The position numbers were made by a program, and so were the translations under genes. Below, piece after piece: positions 40,115 to 48,927 of a stretch of 64,000 nucleotides of DNA (within the stretch, counting starts at the first letter, position 1; each line of letters opens with the position of its first letter). Source of the DNA: Pseudomonas marginalis (GTDB lineage: Bacteria > Pseudomonadota > Gammaproteobacteria > Pseudomonadales > Pseudomonadaceae); assembly GCF_900105325.1 (NCBI RefSeq), contig NZ_FNSU01000001.1, positions 1-64,000 of the forward strand, in the 5' to 3' direction. The notes beneath the pieces are model-generated. The model had not been told where the DNA came from, searched no databases, and saw nothing but the letters and a program-made list of their open reading frames with translations.

Positions 40115-42556
40115 TCAGAAGTCCCAGCGCGTGGTCAGCATGAAGTGACGCGGTGCGCCGTAGATGGCGGAGTTGTAGAAGCCTACGTTGGTGTAATACG
40201 GCTTATCGAACACGTTATTGAGGTTCAGCGTGGTCGACAGGTTTTTCGTGAATTGGTAGCGCGTCATCAAGTCCACCACCCAGTAGGACTCCTGGGAAAA
40301 TTTCTCGGTGGTGTTTTTGGGGCTGTTGTAGATGTCCTGCCACACCGTATTCTGCCAGCGCAGGCCACCGCCGACGCTGACTTTGTCCAGCTCGCCCTTG
40401 AGCTTGTAGATCGTGAACATGCTCACTTGATCCTCGGGCTCGAAGGTCGAGATTTTTTTGCCGGCGTCGTCGCGTACCACCTTGTGGGTGTAGCCGCCCT
40501 GCAACTGCCAGCCTGGAGCGATTTCGCCGGACAGCTCCAGTTCGTAGCCCTTGGTCGTCGCGTCGGTGCCCTTGAAGGCAAAGTTGGGCGGTGTCGGGGT
40601 CTGGTTGTTGTACGCATCGTCGGGCAGCGAGCGGTTGCTTTCCTTCACCTCGAAGTACGCCAAGCTGGCGTTCAGGCGACCGTCGAGGAACTCACCCTTG
40701 AGGCCCACTTCATAGTTCTCGCCTTCGTCCGGGTCAATCAACTTGCGGTTACGGTCGAGGTTGTAGCTTTCCTGGGGCATGAAGACATCGGTGTAGCTGA
40801 CATAGGCCGACAGGTTGTCCGTGAGGTCATAGATGGCCCCGGCATAGGGAATGAAGCGTCCGGTTTCACGGTAGGTATCGGTGCTGCCGGTCAGGGTGTA
40901 GTCGACCACGCGCCCGCCGAGCAACAGTTTCAGGTCGTTGCTGAGGTTCCAGCGGGTGGTGAGGTACATGCCGGTCTGGCGAATGGTGTCGTCGGTGACT
41001 TGGGAGGCCACGCCCCAGTCGGGCTTGGCCAGGTTGCCATGCCAGTTGACGTAGTCGACCAGGTTGGCGGTGGGGAAGGTTTCGTCCCAATAGCCCTTGC
41101 CCTTCCAGTGGGCGGTGCTGATGGATCCACCGACCACCAGGTCATGTTCACGCCCGAGGAAATTGAACGGGCCGCTGATATACAGGTCGGCCGAGTCGCT
41201 GGTGGTTTCGCCCTTGTAGCGCTGGGCGTTGATATTGGCAGTGCCGTCCGCCGCCGGCTGGTAGAACTGGATCGCACCCATCTGGGCGTCGTAGCCGTTG
41301 AGCTTGTGGTCCAGTTGCAGTTTGGTCACCCAGCCGTCGCCGAGGTCGTGCTCCAGGTTCGCGAACACCGTGCGGGTGTATTGCTGCCAACTGCTCCAAT
41401 CAGTGGCATTGCTGAAGGAGCGCTTGGCATTGTTCAACTCGCCGGCATAGTTGAACAGCGGGAAGCTGCCGGACCAAGTGGAGCCTTTGGGTTTGCTGTC
41501 CTGATAATCGGCGCCCACGGTGAGCAAGGTGTCGGGTGACAGGTCGAACTCGAGAATGCCGTAGAACACCGAGCTTTTGTTCGAGTAGCGGTCGATCCAC
41601 GACTTGTTGTCCTGATAGGCCGCCACCGCACGCCCACGCACATTGCCGGTTTCGGTCAGCGGGCCGCTGACGTCCACTTCCGTGCGGTAGTGATCCCAGG
41701 TGCCCGCCGCCGTGGTGATGTGGCCGAGAAATTCCGCCGTAGGCTTCTTGCGCACCAGGTTGATGGTGCCGCCCAGGGAACCGGCGCCGCTGAGCAGGCC
41801 GGAGGCACCCTTGAGCACTTCGACCCGGTCATAGATCGCCATGTCGCTCAGGGTGTTGCCCGCCGAATAGGCCACGTTGCGTACGGCTGAGGGAATACCG
41901 TCGTACTGGAAATTGTTGATCGAAAAACCGCGCGAGTAGTAATTGCTACGGTCGGTGTCGTAGGCCGACACGGTAATGCCAGGGGTATGGCGCATCACGT
42001 CGTCGACACTGTCAAGGGCGAAGTCATCCATGTGCTGGCGGGTAACGACACTGATGGACTGCGGCGTTTCACGCGGGGTCAGCACCAGGCGCGTGGCCGT
42101 GGCGATGGTGCCCGGGGTGTAGGAGCCGGTGCCTTCGGTGACGGTGCCCAGTTGGTTGCTGATCACGGTGGTGGTGCCCAGTTGCAGGGCCGCGCCGGGT
42201 TGTGCGGTGCGGGTCAGTATGACCGCGTTGGGACCATTGAGCTCGAAGCTCAGGGGCGTGCCTTTGAGTAACTGGGCCAGCGCCTCCAGGGCGGTCATGC
42301 GGCCGCTGACGCCAGGCGACTCGACGCCTTGGGCCAAGTCCGCCGCATAGGCAATTTGCAGCCCACTCTGCACACTCAATTGATCCAGGGCATTGACCAG
42401 CGACTGACGCGCTATGGCAAAGCTGCGGGTATCTGCTGCTTCACGAATGGCCGGCTTGCCCGCCGGTTCCACGGCAACCGCAGTGTTGCACGCCAGGCAG
42501 ACAGCAAGCGCAAGGATGCTACGGGCGTGGGTCGGATTGAGTGCTGGAAAGTACAT
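40115..42556 (-). CDS. TonB-dependent siderophore receptor with signalling domain
   Basis: 813-residue outer membrane receptor. After the signal peptide comes an STN signalling domain (about residues 50-115, ALDQLSVQSGLQIAYA...LLKGTPLSFE), then a plug domain (TPRETPQSISVVTRQHMDD) and a 22-strand beta-barrel ending in Phe (TTRWDF). The STN domain and the adjacent FecR/FecI genes identify a cell-surface signalling transducer of the FpvA/FecA kind. The siderophore is not identifiable; the Fox/FiuA subfamily (hydroxamates) is possible. Confidence 0.9.
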   Translation of the reverse strand: MYFPALNPTHARSILALAVCLACNTAVAVEPAGKPAIREAADTRSFAIARQSLVNALDQLSVQSGLQIAYAADLAQGVESPGVSGRMTALEALAQLLKGTPLSFELNGPNAVILTRTAQPGAALQLGTTTVISNQLGTVTEGTGSYTPGTIATATRLVLTPRETPQSISVVTRQHMDDFALDSVDDVMRHTPGITVSAYDTDRSNYYSRGFSINNFQYDGIPSAVRNVAYSAGNTLSDMAIYDRVEVLKGASGLLSGAGSLGGTINLVRKKPTAEFLGHITTAAGTWDHYRTEVDVSGPLTETGNVRGRAVAAYQDNKSWIDRYSNKSSVFYGILEFDLSPDTLLTVGADYQDSKPKGSTWSGSFPLFNYAGELNNAKRSFSNATDWSSWQQYTRTVFANLEHDLGDGWVTKLQLDHKLNGYDAQMGAIQFYQPAADGTANINAQRYKGETTSDSADLYISGPFNFLGREHDLVVGGSISTAHWKGKGYWDETFPTANLVDYVNWHGNLAKPDWGVASQVTDDTIRQTGMYLTTRWNLSNDLKLLLGGRVVDYTLTGSTDTYRETGRFIPYAGAIYDLTDNLSAYVSYTDVFMPQESYNLDRNRKLIDPDEGENYEVGLKGEFLDGRLNASLAYFEVKESNRSLPDDAYNNQTPTPPNFAFKGTDATTKGYELELSGEIAPGWQLQGGYTHKVVRDDAGKKISTFEPEDQVSMFTIYKLKGELDKVSVGGGLRWQNTVWQDIYNSPKNTTEKFSQESYWVVDLMTRYQFTKNLSTTLNLNNVFDKPYYTNVGFYNSAIYGAPRHFMLTTRWDF

Positions 42557-42660
42557 GTGAGCCCCGTTAGAAATAGGAATGATTTGCAAAGGCAAAGTTC
42601 TTGACGGGTTGAAGCTTCGAAAGCCGTAAAACTTTTTGCGACGGTGTCAGGGGCTCTGTA

Positions 42661-43617
42661 TCAGCGAATAATCAGGATGCCACCCGGCAGGCGCTGGATG
42701 TGGGTGGAAGTGACTCTACTCAACGCCTGCACGATCGCCTGGGGGTCATCCAATTGGTAATTGCCGCTGACCCGCTCACCGGCAGCGGTATCGTTCAATA
42801 GCAGGATCGGTGAGGGGTAATAGCGACGGATCTCTGACAACACCTGTGCCAGCGGCGCGTTCTGGAACGACAGCCGTCCGTTGATCCAGGCCATCTGCTG
42901 TTCGCCACCTTCCAGGGAAAGCGGTTGCAGATGCCCACCCAGCAACTGTTGCCAGTTGCCCGCCTGCAACAGGCTCTGTTCGCCCTTGCGGTTGGCGAAG
43001 CGCACCTGGCCTTGTCGCACGGCGACGGTGACGCCCCCGTCGCGCTGGCTGACGCTGAATTGCGTGCCGACTACGGTCACGCTGGCCTCGGCGGTTTCGA
43101 TGCTAAGAGGGCGCTCTGAGTCGTGTGCGGCTTCGACGTAGAGCTCGCCACGCAGCAGCTTGATGCGGCGATGAGCGCCGTCGAAAGCGATGCTGATTGC
43201 GCTGCGGCTGCCCAGCACGATGTGCGAGCCGTCCTCCAGGTCAAAGCGTTCCAACTGCGCAACGTCGGTCATGTGGTCAGCCTGCAGGCGCATCGGCACA
43301 TCGGTCATCCAGCCGATGCCCAGCGTGATCAACACGGCAGCGGCGGCAGCCATGAAGCGTGTCTTGCGGTGCGTGGCGGCTTGCGGGGCAGGGGGCAATT
43401 CCAGGTCGCTGGCGAGGTTTTTCAAGGCTTGCTCGAAGGCGCGGCTTTCCCACATCGCGGCCAGTTCCGCATACGCCGTGGCGTGCCGGGGATCCGCATC
43501 ACGCCACTGCTCAAAGCGCTGGCGGGTGATGGGGTTGCGCACCGTCTCATCGCGCAGGGTGAACCAGTCGGTCGCCTGCTTACGTATGGCATCGGGGGTG
43601 TCGGCGCGATCAATCAT
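42661..43617 (-). CDS. fecR: FecR-family anti-sigma regulator
   Basis: 318-residue inner membrane protein: cytoplasmic DUF4880 domain at the N-terminus (WFTLRDETV...RFEQWRDADPRHATAYAEL), one transmembrane helix (about 108-125), then the FecR periplasmic domain and a C-terminal secretin/STN-like domain that touches the receptor. Overlaps fecI by 8 nt and precedes the receptor gene. Confidence 0.9.
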   Translation of the reverse strand: MIDRADTPDAIRKQATDWFTLRDETVRNPITRQRFEQWRDADPRHATAYAELAAMWESRAFEQALKNLASDLELPPAPQAATHRKTRFMAAAAAVLITLGIGWMTDVPMRLQADHMTDVAQLERFDLEDGSHIVLGSRSAISIAFDGAHRRIKLLRGELYVEAAHDSERPLSIETAEASVTVVGTQFSVSQRDGGVTVAVRQGQVRFANRKGEQSLLQAGNWQQLLGGHLQPLSLEGGEQQMAWINGRLSFQNAPLAQVLSEIRRYYPSPILLLNDTAAGERVSGNYQLDDPQAIVQALSRVTSTHIQRLPGGILIIR

Positions 43618-44137
43618 GGTCGGTCGTTTGCTTGACGCAGGCAGTGAGGGCTTGGCGCAGATCTTTTTCCACCGTGCTCAACGACACCTGCAGGCGTTGG
43701 GCGATTTCGCTTTGGGACAGGTCATGCAATCGATGCAATACCAGGATTTGTTGCTGGCGTTTGGGCAAGGTAGCGAGCACCTGTTGAAACTGCAGCAGTT
43801 GTTGTTGGCCCTGGGCCTGGCTCTCCGGACCGGGTGCCGTGGTGGGCACCTCGACAACCAGGCTTTCGGCCAGATGGCACTCATAGCGCCTTTTACTGCG
43901 CACACTGCGCAGATGATCAAAAGCCAGGTACTGCGCAGTTTGATAAAGAAACGGCTTCAAGTGTTCGATAGGGCGAGCGTACAGCGCTTTCGCCACCTTC
44001 AGGTAGGTTTCCTGGGCCAGGTCCTCCGCCTGGCTCGAACAGCCGACGACGCGCGACAGCATACGGATTAACGCACTGCGCTGCCCGATAAAAACGGCGC
44101 TGAGTTTTTCCTGATCCCCTGGCGTCCCTGTCTCCAT
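43610..44137 (-). CDS. fecI: FecI-type ECF sigma factor
   Basis: About 175-residue iron-starvation sigma factor with region 2 (SSQAEDLAQETYLKVA, FLYQTAQYLAFDHLRS) and region 4 (LSQSEIAQRLQVSLSTVEKDLRQALTAC). ATG 44137 is favoured over ATG 44179 because a Fur-box palindrome covers 44183-44201 and translation should start downstream of it. First gene of fecI-fecR-receptor. Confidence 0.88.
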   Translation of the reverse strand: METGTPGDQEKLSAVFIGQRSALIRMLSRVVGCSSQAEDLAQETYLKVAKALYARPIEHLKPFLYQTAQYLAFDHLRSVRSKRRYECHLAESLVVEVPTTAPGPESQAQGQQQLLQFQQVLATLPKRQQQILVLHRLHDLSQSEIAQRLQVSLSTVEKDLRQALTACVKQTTDHD

Positions 44138-44182
44138 GGCCCCGATACCCTGATGCGGCGTTGCGCGAATAGCAGGCATATT

Positions 44183-44201
44183 AATGAGAAGCGGTCTCAT
44201 T
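44183..44201 (-). promoter_or_regulatory. Fur-box-like palindrome upstream of fecI
   Basis: AATGAGA-N5-TCTCATT is a perfect 7+7 inverted repeat about 45 bp before the fecI start. The half-sites match those of the Fur consensus, while the five central bases (AGCGG) are GC-rich and less typical. It predicts iron-dependent repression of the signalling unit. Confidence 0.6.
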
Positions 44202-44269
44202 TGATAGGGCGGCGGGTGATTTGTTTGGAGAGCAGTCCTGCCGGGCGTGTCATGGGTTCGACCGGCGCG

Positions 44270-45103
44270 TCAGCCCAGCCGCAACACCATAGCTCCACTG
44301 GCAATGATGCACGCAGCCATGATGCGGCGGCGGGTCAGTTGCTCTTTGAGCACCAGTGCCGAGATCACCACGCCAAACAGGATCGACGTCTCCCTGAGCG
44401 CCGAAACCGTGGCGATCGGTGCCGCCGTCATTGCCCAAAGCGCCAGGCCGTAGGACACGACGGTGCCGAAGCCACCGATAACACCTGGGCGCCAGTGGCG
44501 CGCCAGATAGCGGCAGAATTCGCGCCGCCTGACGGCAAATGCCCATACGGCAAGCGCGATGCCGGTGAGCAGGAATATCCACAGCGTATAGGCCGCCGGG
44601 GCGCCGGATTTGCGCACACCCACACCGTCGATAAGGGTGTAGCCGGCGATGACCGCCGCGTTGACCAGCGCCAGGAGCATCCCTTTTCGCTGACCGATGC
44701 TGGGGGCGGCAGCCATGCTCAAAATGCCGATGCAGATGATGGCAATGCCGAGCCAGGCAAATGAGGACAAGGATTCGGACAACAGTCCCACGCTCGCTGT
44801 CGCCACCAGCAACGGCGCGGTACCGCGCATGATCGGGTAGGTCTGGCTCATGTCGGCAATGCGGTAAGTCGAGGCGACCAGCACGAAATACACCACCTGC
44901 AAAATCACCGACGCGCCGATGAAGGGCCAACTTTCCTTGGCCGGCAGCTCTAGAAACGGAATGACCGTCGATGCGATCAGCGATGCAATGGACGCGATCA
45001 TGCAGGTGGTCAGCAGCTTGTTGTCACCGCCCTTGACCACGGCATTCCAAGTCGCGTGCAACGCCGCGCCCAGCATGATGATTGCGAACACATCAAGGCT
45101 CAT
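44270..45103 (-). CDS. EamA/DMT-family transporter
   Basis: 277-residue protein with about ten hydrophobic segments in two EamA repeats (MLGAALHATWNAVVKGG; later GVGVRKSGAPAAYTLW and the second half). Start ATG 45103 (MSLDVFAII). A drug/metabolite exporter with unknown substrate. It borders the fecI operon divergently over a short gap. Confidence 0.82.
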   Translation of the reverse strand: MSLDVFAIIMLGAALHATWNAVVKGGDNKLLTTCMIASIASLIASTVIPFLELPAKESWPFIGASVILQVVYFVLVASTYRIADMSQTYPIMRGTAPLLVATASVGLLSESLSSFAWLGIAIICIGILSMAAAPSIGQRKGMLLALVNAAVIAGYTLIDGVGVRKSGAPAAYTLWIFLLTGIALAVWAFAVRRREFCRYLARHWRPGVIGGFGTVVSYGLALWAMTAAPIATVSALRETSILFGVVISALVLKEQLTRRRIMAACIIASGAMVLRLG

Positions 45104-45329
45104 GAAGGGACATCCTATTGGCTCAGTTCTGTATCCAGGAGGGGGCTGCGAGTATGCCCCAGGCACTTTTTTCAAGGCATAAAAAACGCTCTACCTTTCG
45201 GTAAGCCGTTATCAGTAGCGGGTTACGCGTCAATTGAGGGCAAATGCTGTTCGATTACGCCTGGTCGCCCCATGCCCGGATATGTTTCAACGCCAGGCGT
45301 TATCGAGTAGCCCTGAATGAGATTTTTGC

Positions 45330-46280
45330 TCAGAACACCTGCAACAGTCGAACGTTGATGCGGGCGCTTTCCTTGAAGCCATTTTCCACCTCAAGGTCGC
45401 GCCCGAGCGCCACCAGCACCTGCGTCTTCGGGCGGATGAAGTAACTGCCACCCACGCTGATTTTTCGTTGCCGAGCCTCGTCGTCGCTGTCAACGCCATT
45501 GACTCGGGTCTCACCGCCCCAGGTCTGCGACAGGCCGACGAAAGCGTTGGCTCCGGGCGTGAACTGGTAACGCAAATATCCCTGCCCCTGGTAGAGCTGT
45601 TTCTGTTTGAGCGTGTCGCCGGCAGCGCCGTAGTTGTCGTTCTTGCCGTGGAACATGACGTCGCCGGTCAAATCGACATACCAATTGTCGGTCAGCCCTT
45701 TGACGAAACCTACCTGTAAATCAAATTTCCAGCGGTTCTCACCCAGATTGAGCGGGCGGTCGTGGCTATAGCTACCCGTTGGAAGGTACAGATAGGGCGC
45801 TATGGCTAGATAGGTGCGAGACGCTGAGTCGTTGATCAACCAGATTGGTGCGGCCAGGATAATGTCACCTACCCCGCTGGTCTTGCCCAGTGCACTCGTG
45901 TCGCGCCCGGCATCCAGCCGGCCAAACGGTACCAGGATCTGGGGGCCTACCGTCAGCCCGCCAATCGTGGTGTAGTGCACCAGCCTCCCGATACCGACAT
46001 CCGAGACCAGCCGAGGATCCCGCGCCGTCTGCCGTCCCTGGGCATAGAGTTTGTTGCGCTCGGCATGCTGCAGGTACAGCAACCCCGCCGTCGTACCCTC
46101 CGGCGCCGGGACGAAATCACCGATGTCCACATCGATGGCGCGCGCGGTCATCGGCACCATCGTGACCATCGGTAGACAGGCCAAGGCCAATACCTTGTTC
46201 ATGCAGCTCAGGGGCGAGTGGGTACCGGCCTTTGACACGTGGCCGGTCCTGCGGGCGACGCTGGAGAATGCTTGGGTCAT
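45330..46280 (-). CDS. Phenol_MetA_deg-type outer membrane transporter
   Basis: 316-residue protein with an N-terminal signal region and the beta-barrel pattern of the Phenol_MetA_deg (SphA-like) family: DIGDFVPAPEGTTAGLLYLQHAER, VGDIILAAPIWLIND, LYLPTGSYS and a final aromatic residue. Members of this family lie in aromatic or xenobiotic degradation clusters and are thought to admit hydrophobic substrates. I chose ATG 46280 because AGAGGA lies about 9 nt upstream; ATG 46202 would give a shorter signal peptide. It lies downstream of the nitroalkane-oxidase-like gene on the same strand. Confidence 0.75.
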   Translation of the reverse strand: MTQAFSSVARRTGHVSKAGTHSPLSCMNKVLALACLPMVTMVPMTARAIDVDIGDFVPAPEGTTAGLLYLQHAERNKLYAQGRQTARDPRLVSDVGIGRLVHYTTIGGLTVGPQILVPFGRLDAGRDTSALGKTSGVGDIILAAPIWLINDSASRTYLAIAPYLYLPTGSYSHDRPLNLGENRWKFDLQVGFVKGLTDNWYVDLTGDVMFHGKNDNYGAAGDTLKQKQLYQGQGYLRYQFTPGANAFVGLSQTWGGETRVNGVDSDDEARQRKISVGGSYFIRPKTQVLVALGRDLEVENGFKESARINVRLLQVF

Positions 46281-46383
46281 TACGGAAGTCCTCTCTCGAG
46301 TAGTCATCTGTCATTGATCGGTCGGCGAAGTGCGGCGACACAGGACAACGCGGCAGTGCGCATGACAAAGATAGGGGGGACGT

Positions 46384-46406
46384 GCCCCAAGTCGCTTTGT
46401 TGGGGC
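46384..46406. repeat. Hairpin between the oxidase-like and porin-like genes
   Basis: GCCCCAA (46384-46390) and TTGGGGC (46400-46406) form a 7-bp stem with a 9-nt loop; no T-run follows. Possibly an attenuator or weak terminator. Confidence 0.45.
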
Positions 46407-46470
46407 GGTCATTCGTTGTGCTGGGAAGGACAGTTGCTCGGCGCTTACGCCTCGTGGCCTGGGGGCCGTT

Positions 46471-47718
46471 TCAATTGCGTGCCTCTGCGCCGGCCATGGC
46501 GTCGTAGGCCGGCGAGCGCAGCAGCGCATGGAGTTGCCGGCGGCGGACCCCCACGTTGCCGCCGTCGTACAGGGGAAAACACAGCGCGTCCTGCATCAGG
46601 CCGGCCAACGGGTAGAGGTCGGTATAGGCATCGACACCGACAACGCGCATGGCATCGTAGACAGCCTGAACGCACAGTTCCGAACAGTGAACCTTGGTGA
46701 TGATGGCCAGTTCGCGGCTGCGTCCCTGGGTGATATCGAGCTGGTGACAGGCTTTCCAGGTCAGGTAGCGCGCGGCCTCGATGCGCATCTTGATATCGGC
46801 CAGCATGAAGCCAACGTTCTGGTGCTCAATCACAGGCACCGTGCCGGAGCGCTTGTCGGTGCGGGCAAACTTCAAGGCGACGTCGAAGGCCGCGCGCATC
46901 ACACCTACGCAGGCCGCGCCGATGAGCGCCGCAGTCCAGGAGAAGGCATCTTCCACCATGGCAATGCCATCGCCCGGCTTGCCCACAATATTGGCCGCCG
47001 GCACGCGCACATTGTTGAAATGGATGCGCGGCGAGATCGTCGCGCGATGGCCGACGGTATCGAGAAAGCCCGCGATCTCGATGCCCTGGGCGCTGCCGGG
47101 CACCATGATGACCGCCAGCGATTGCTGCGGCGGCAGGGCCGCATCGGTGCGGCATATGACGCTGTACAGGTGCGCGCCCTTGCCGTCCCAACCGGTGCTG
47201 TTGGTGGTGTAGTGCTTTGCGCCGTTGATGACCCATTCGTCGCCTTCGAGGCGGGCGAATGTCTGCACACCGGCGGAGGGGTCGGAGCTGTCGTAGTTAG
47301 CGCCGCCGGTGACCTCAGTGAAGGCCAGGGCGGCCAGGCGCGAGCCATCTTCGACGAAGTCCGGCAGGAAGCGGCGCTTCTGCTCCTCGGTGCCGTGGTG
47401 CAGCACCGCGTGCAAACCCAGGCCGGTGCCCAGCAAGGCCGAAGGCAAGTTGACGTCGGCGGCGGCGAGTTCTTCGGCAGCCAAGGCAAAATCCAGCGTG
47501 GTCAGGGCGCTGCCGCCGAACGAGGCGGGCAGCAACGCCTTGATGAAGCCGGCGTCGACCATGGCATCGTAGAACGGCCGCGTGGCGTAGAACCGGTCTT
47601 CCGGTCGCGCGATTGGGGCGATGGTGGGGGCGACCTTGCTGAGGACTTCGGTGGCGAAGGTTCGCGCGCTTGCCTGTAAAGCCTTCTGTGATTCGGTGAG
47701 CTGGAAATCGATAGCCAT
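46471..47718 (-). CDS. Acyl-CoA dehydrogenase-fold flavoprotein, nitroalkane oxidase-like
   Basis: 415-residue protein of the acyl-CoA dehydrogenase superfamily: N-terminal helical domain, beta-barrel with ALAFTEVTGGANYDS and the FAD-binding C-terminal helices. In ordinary members the catalytic base is Glu in a YEG motif. Here the aligned site is Asp385 in YDGGNVGVRRRQ, with Arg392 seven residues on. Nitroalkane oxidase uses an Asp/Arg pair with this spacing (Asp402/Arg409 in the Fusarium enzyme, from memory). An oxidase acting on nitroalkanes is therefore a reasoned possibility. A plain acyl-CoA dehydrogenase or a flavin monooxygenase remains possible. It is divergent from an AraC-type gene. 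Confidence 0.7.
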   Translation of the reverse strand: MAIDFQLTESQKALQASARTFATEVLSKVAPTIAPIARPEDRFYATRPFYDAMVDAGFIKALLPASFGGSALTTLDFALAAEELAAADVNLPSALLGTGLGLHAVLHHGTEEQKRRFLPDFVEDGSRLAALAFTEVTGGANYDSSDPSAGVQTFARLEGDEWVINGAKHYTTNSTGWDGKGAHLYSVICRTDAALPPQQSLAVIMVPGSAQGIEIAGFLDTVGHRATISPRIHFNNVRVPAANIVGKPGDGIAMVEDAFSWTAALIGAACVGVMRAAFDVALKFARTDKRSGTVPVIEHQNVGFMLADIKMRIEAARYLTWKACHQLDITQGRSRELAIITKVHCSELCVQAVYDAMRVVGVDAYTDLYPLAGLMQDALCFPLYDGGNVGVRRRQLHALLRSPAYDAMAGAEARN

Positions 47719-47944
47719 GGGAAGCGACCTTTCTTGCGGTGGGTTAGGTAACGGACAACTCATCGTAGGCAGCCGGACTGCCTCGGTCTCGCTGGAGCGT
47801 GCAAGCCCAATTGACGATCTGTGCAACAGGAGGCACACATGACACGTCTGAGCGGCCCGCCCTACCGTGACATTGGCTCAGAAATCAGTCGCTGGCTTGC
47901 GCTCGCGATGATTGTCTTTTGCGCCACTGAGGGGTGACCGCAGG

Positions 47945-48634
47945 ATGCAAATCTGGACTACCGAAGCGTGCGTGCAGCGCGAAAGATTCAGCTACTGGCG
48001 TGAGGTCCTCTGCGAAGCCTTCGTCTCGCTCAATCCCATCCTCAAGCAAGAGCCTGCAGGATCGGACTTCACGGGCGAGGTGAGCTCCCGGCCCCTTTCC
48101 ATGAGCGCGCAGACCCGCGTGTTTTCCCGTGCGCAGTTCGTCCAACGACGTTGGGATGAAATCCGCCGCAACCCGGTCGAGTTCTGCTTCGCGAACTTCC
48201 AGTTGGAAGGGTCATGCGTGGTCCGTCAGGATGGGCAGGAGACACTGGTGATGCCCGGTGACTTCTCCGTCGTGGACTCCACGCGTCCCTACTTTCTCGA
48301 TTTCAGGGAAGATTGGCGCGTGCTGTCATTCCCTATACCCAGGGAGCAACTGGTGTCCAGGCTCGCGGCACCGCGCCAGGCGACAGCGCGCTGCGTCAGT
48401 GGCCTGATCCGGGAGCTGCGCTTGCGGCACAGCGCGCGCGATCTCTGCAGTTCCGGCCATCCTGGCGTGCTCGCCGTAGCGCTGCGCTGGGGATTTAACG
48501 ATGCCTCGCATTTCTCCCGGTTGTTCAAGCAACGGTTCGGGATCTCCCCACGCGGACTCGCAGCCAGCGTCGAAGGTGAAGCCAAACCAGGAACGAACAG
48601 TTGTGGATCGGTCCAGGATCTTCTGATCAGGTGA
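47945..48634 (+). pseudogene. AraC-family regulator with apparent internal deletion
   Basis: 229 codons. The N-terminal AraC_binding_2-type ligand domain (about residues 20-150) is intact, ending RLAAPRQATARCVSG. The next residues, LIRELRLRHSARDL, belong to the helix linking the two HTH motifs of this family, and the second HTH (VALRWGFNDASHFSRLFKQRFGISPRG) follows. The stretch that normally lies between, containing the linker and first HTH (about 80-100 residues), is missing, yet the frame is kept. Full members are about 310-330 residues. It may be inactive or bind DNA poorly. Divergent from the oxidase-like gene and beside the nitrile hydratase operon, so the ancestral gene was probably their regulator. 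Confidence 0.65.
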
Positions 48635-48927
48635 AGACAAGGTTCAGGAACTACAAAGGCGATCAAGGTGCGAGGTGCGGGGATGCGACGCGGCGCAGGG
48701 TGACCTGCGGTCATCTGTTGGTAGTCCCCGTTCATCACGGCGCCTTTCGCCATGAATATGGAGCCAGCGGTACTCCCCGGACTGACTTGCGGGGGCTATT
48801 TCTGAAACGCATCAACTACCTCCAGTTTTGCTCACGAGGTGTTGAGGTCGTTCTCGCTCTTGATGCCCCGAGCATTGCGGTCTTCGAATGCCCAGGGACA
48901 GTCTGGCTTGGACTGGCGTCTGTCGAC
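48635..48927. other. Intergenic stretch without recognised content
   Basis: 293 nt between the truncated AraC gene and the end of the cobalt permease gene. Short frames exist on both strands but none has a convincing start or family resemblance. No repeat or terminator is obvious. Confidence 0.5.
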
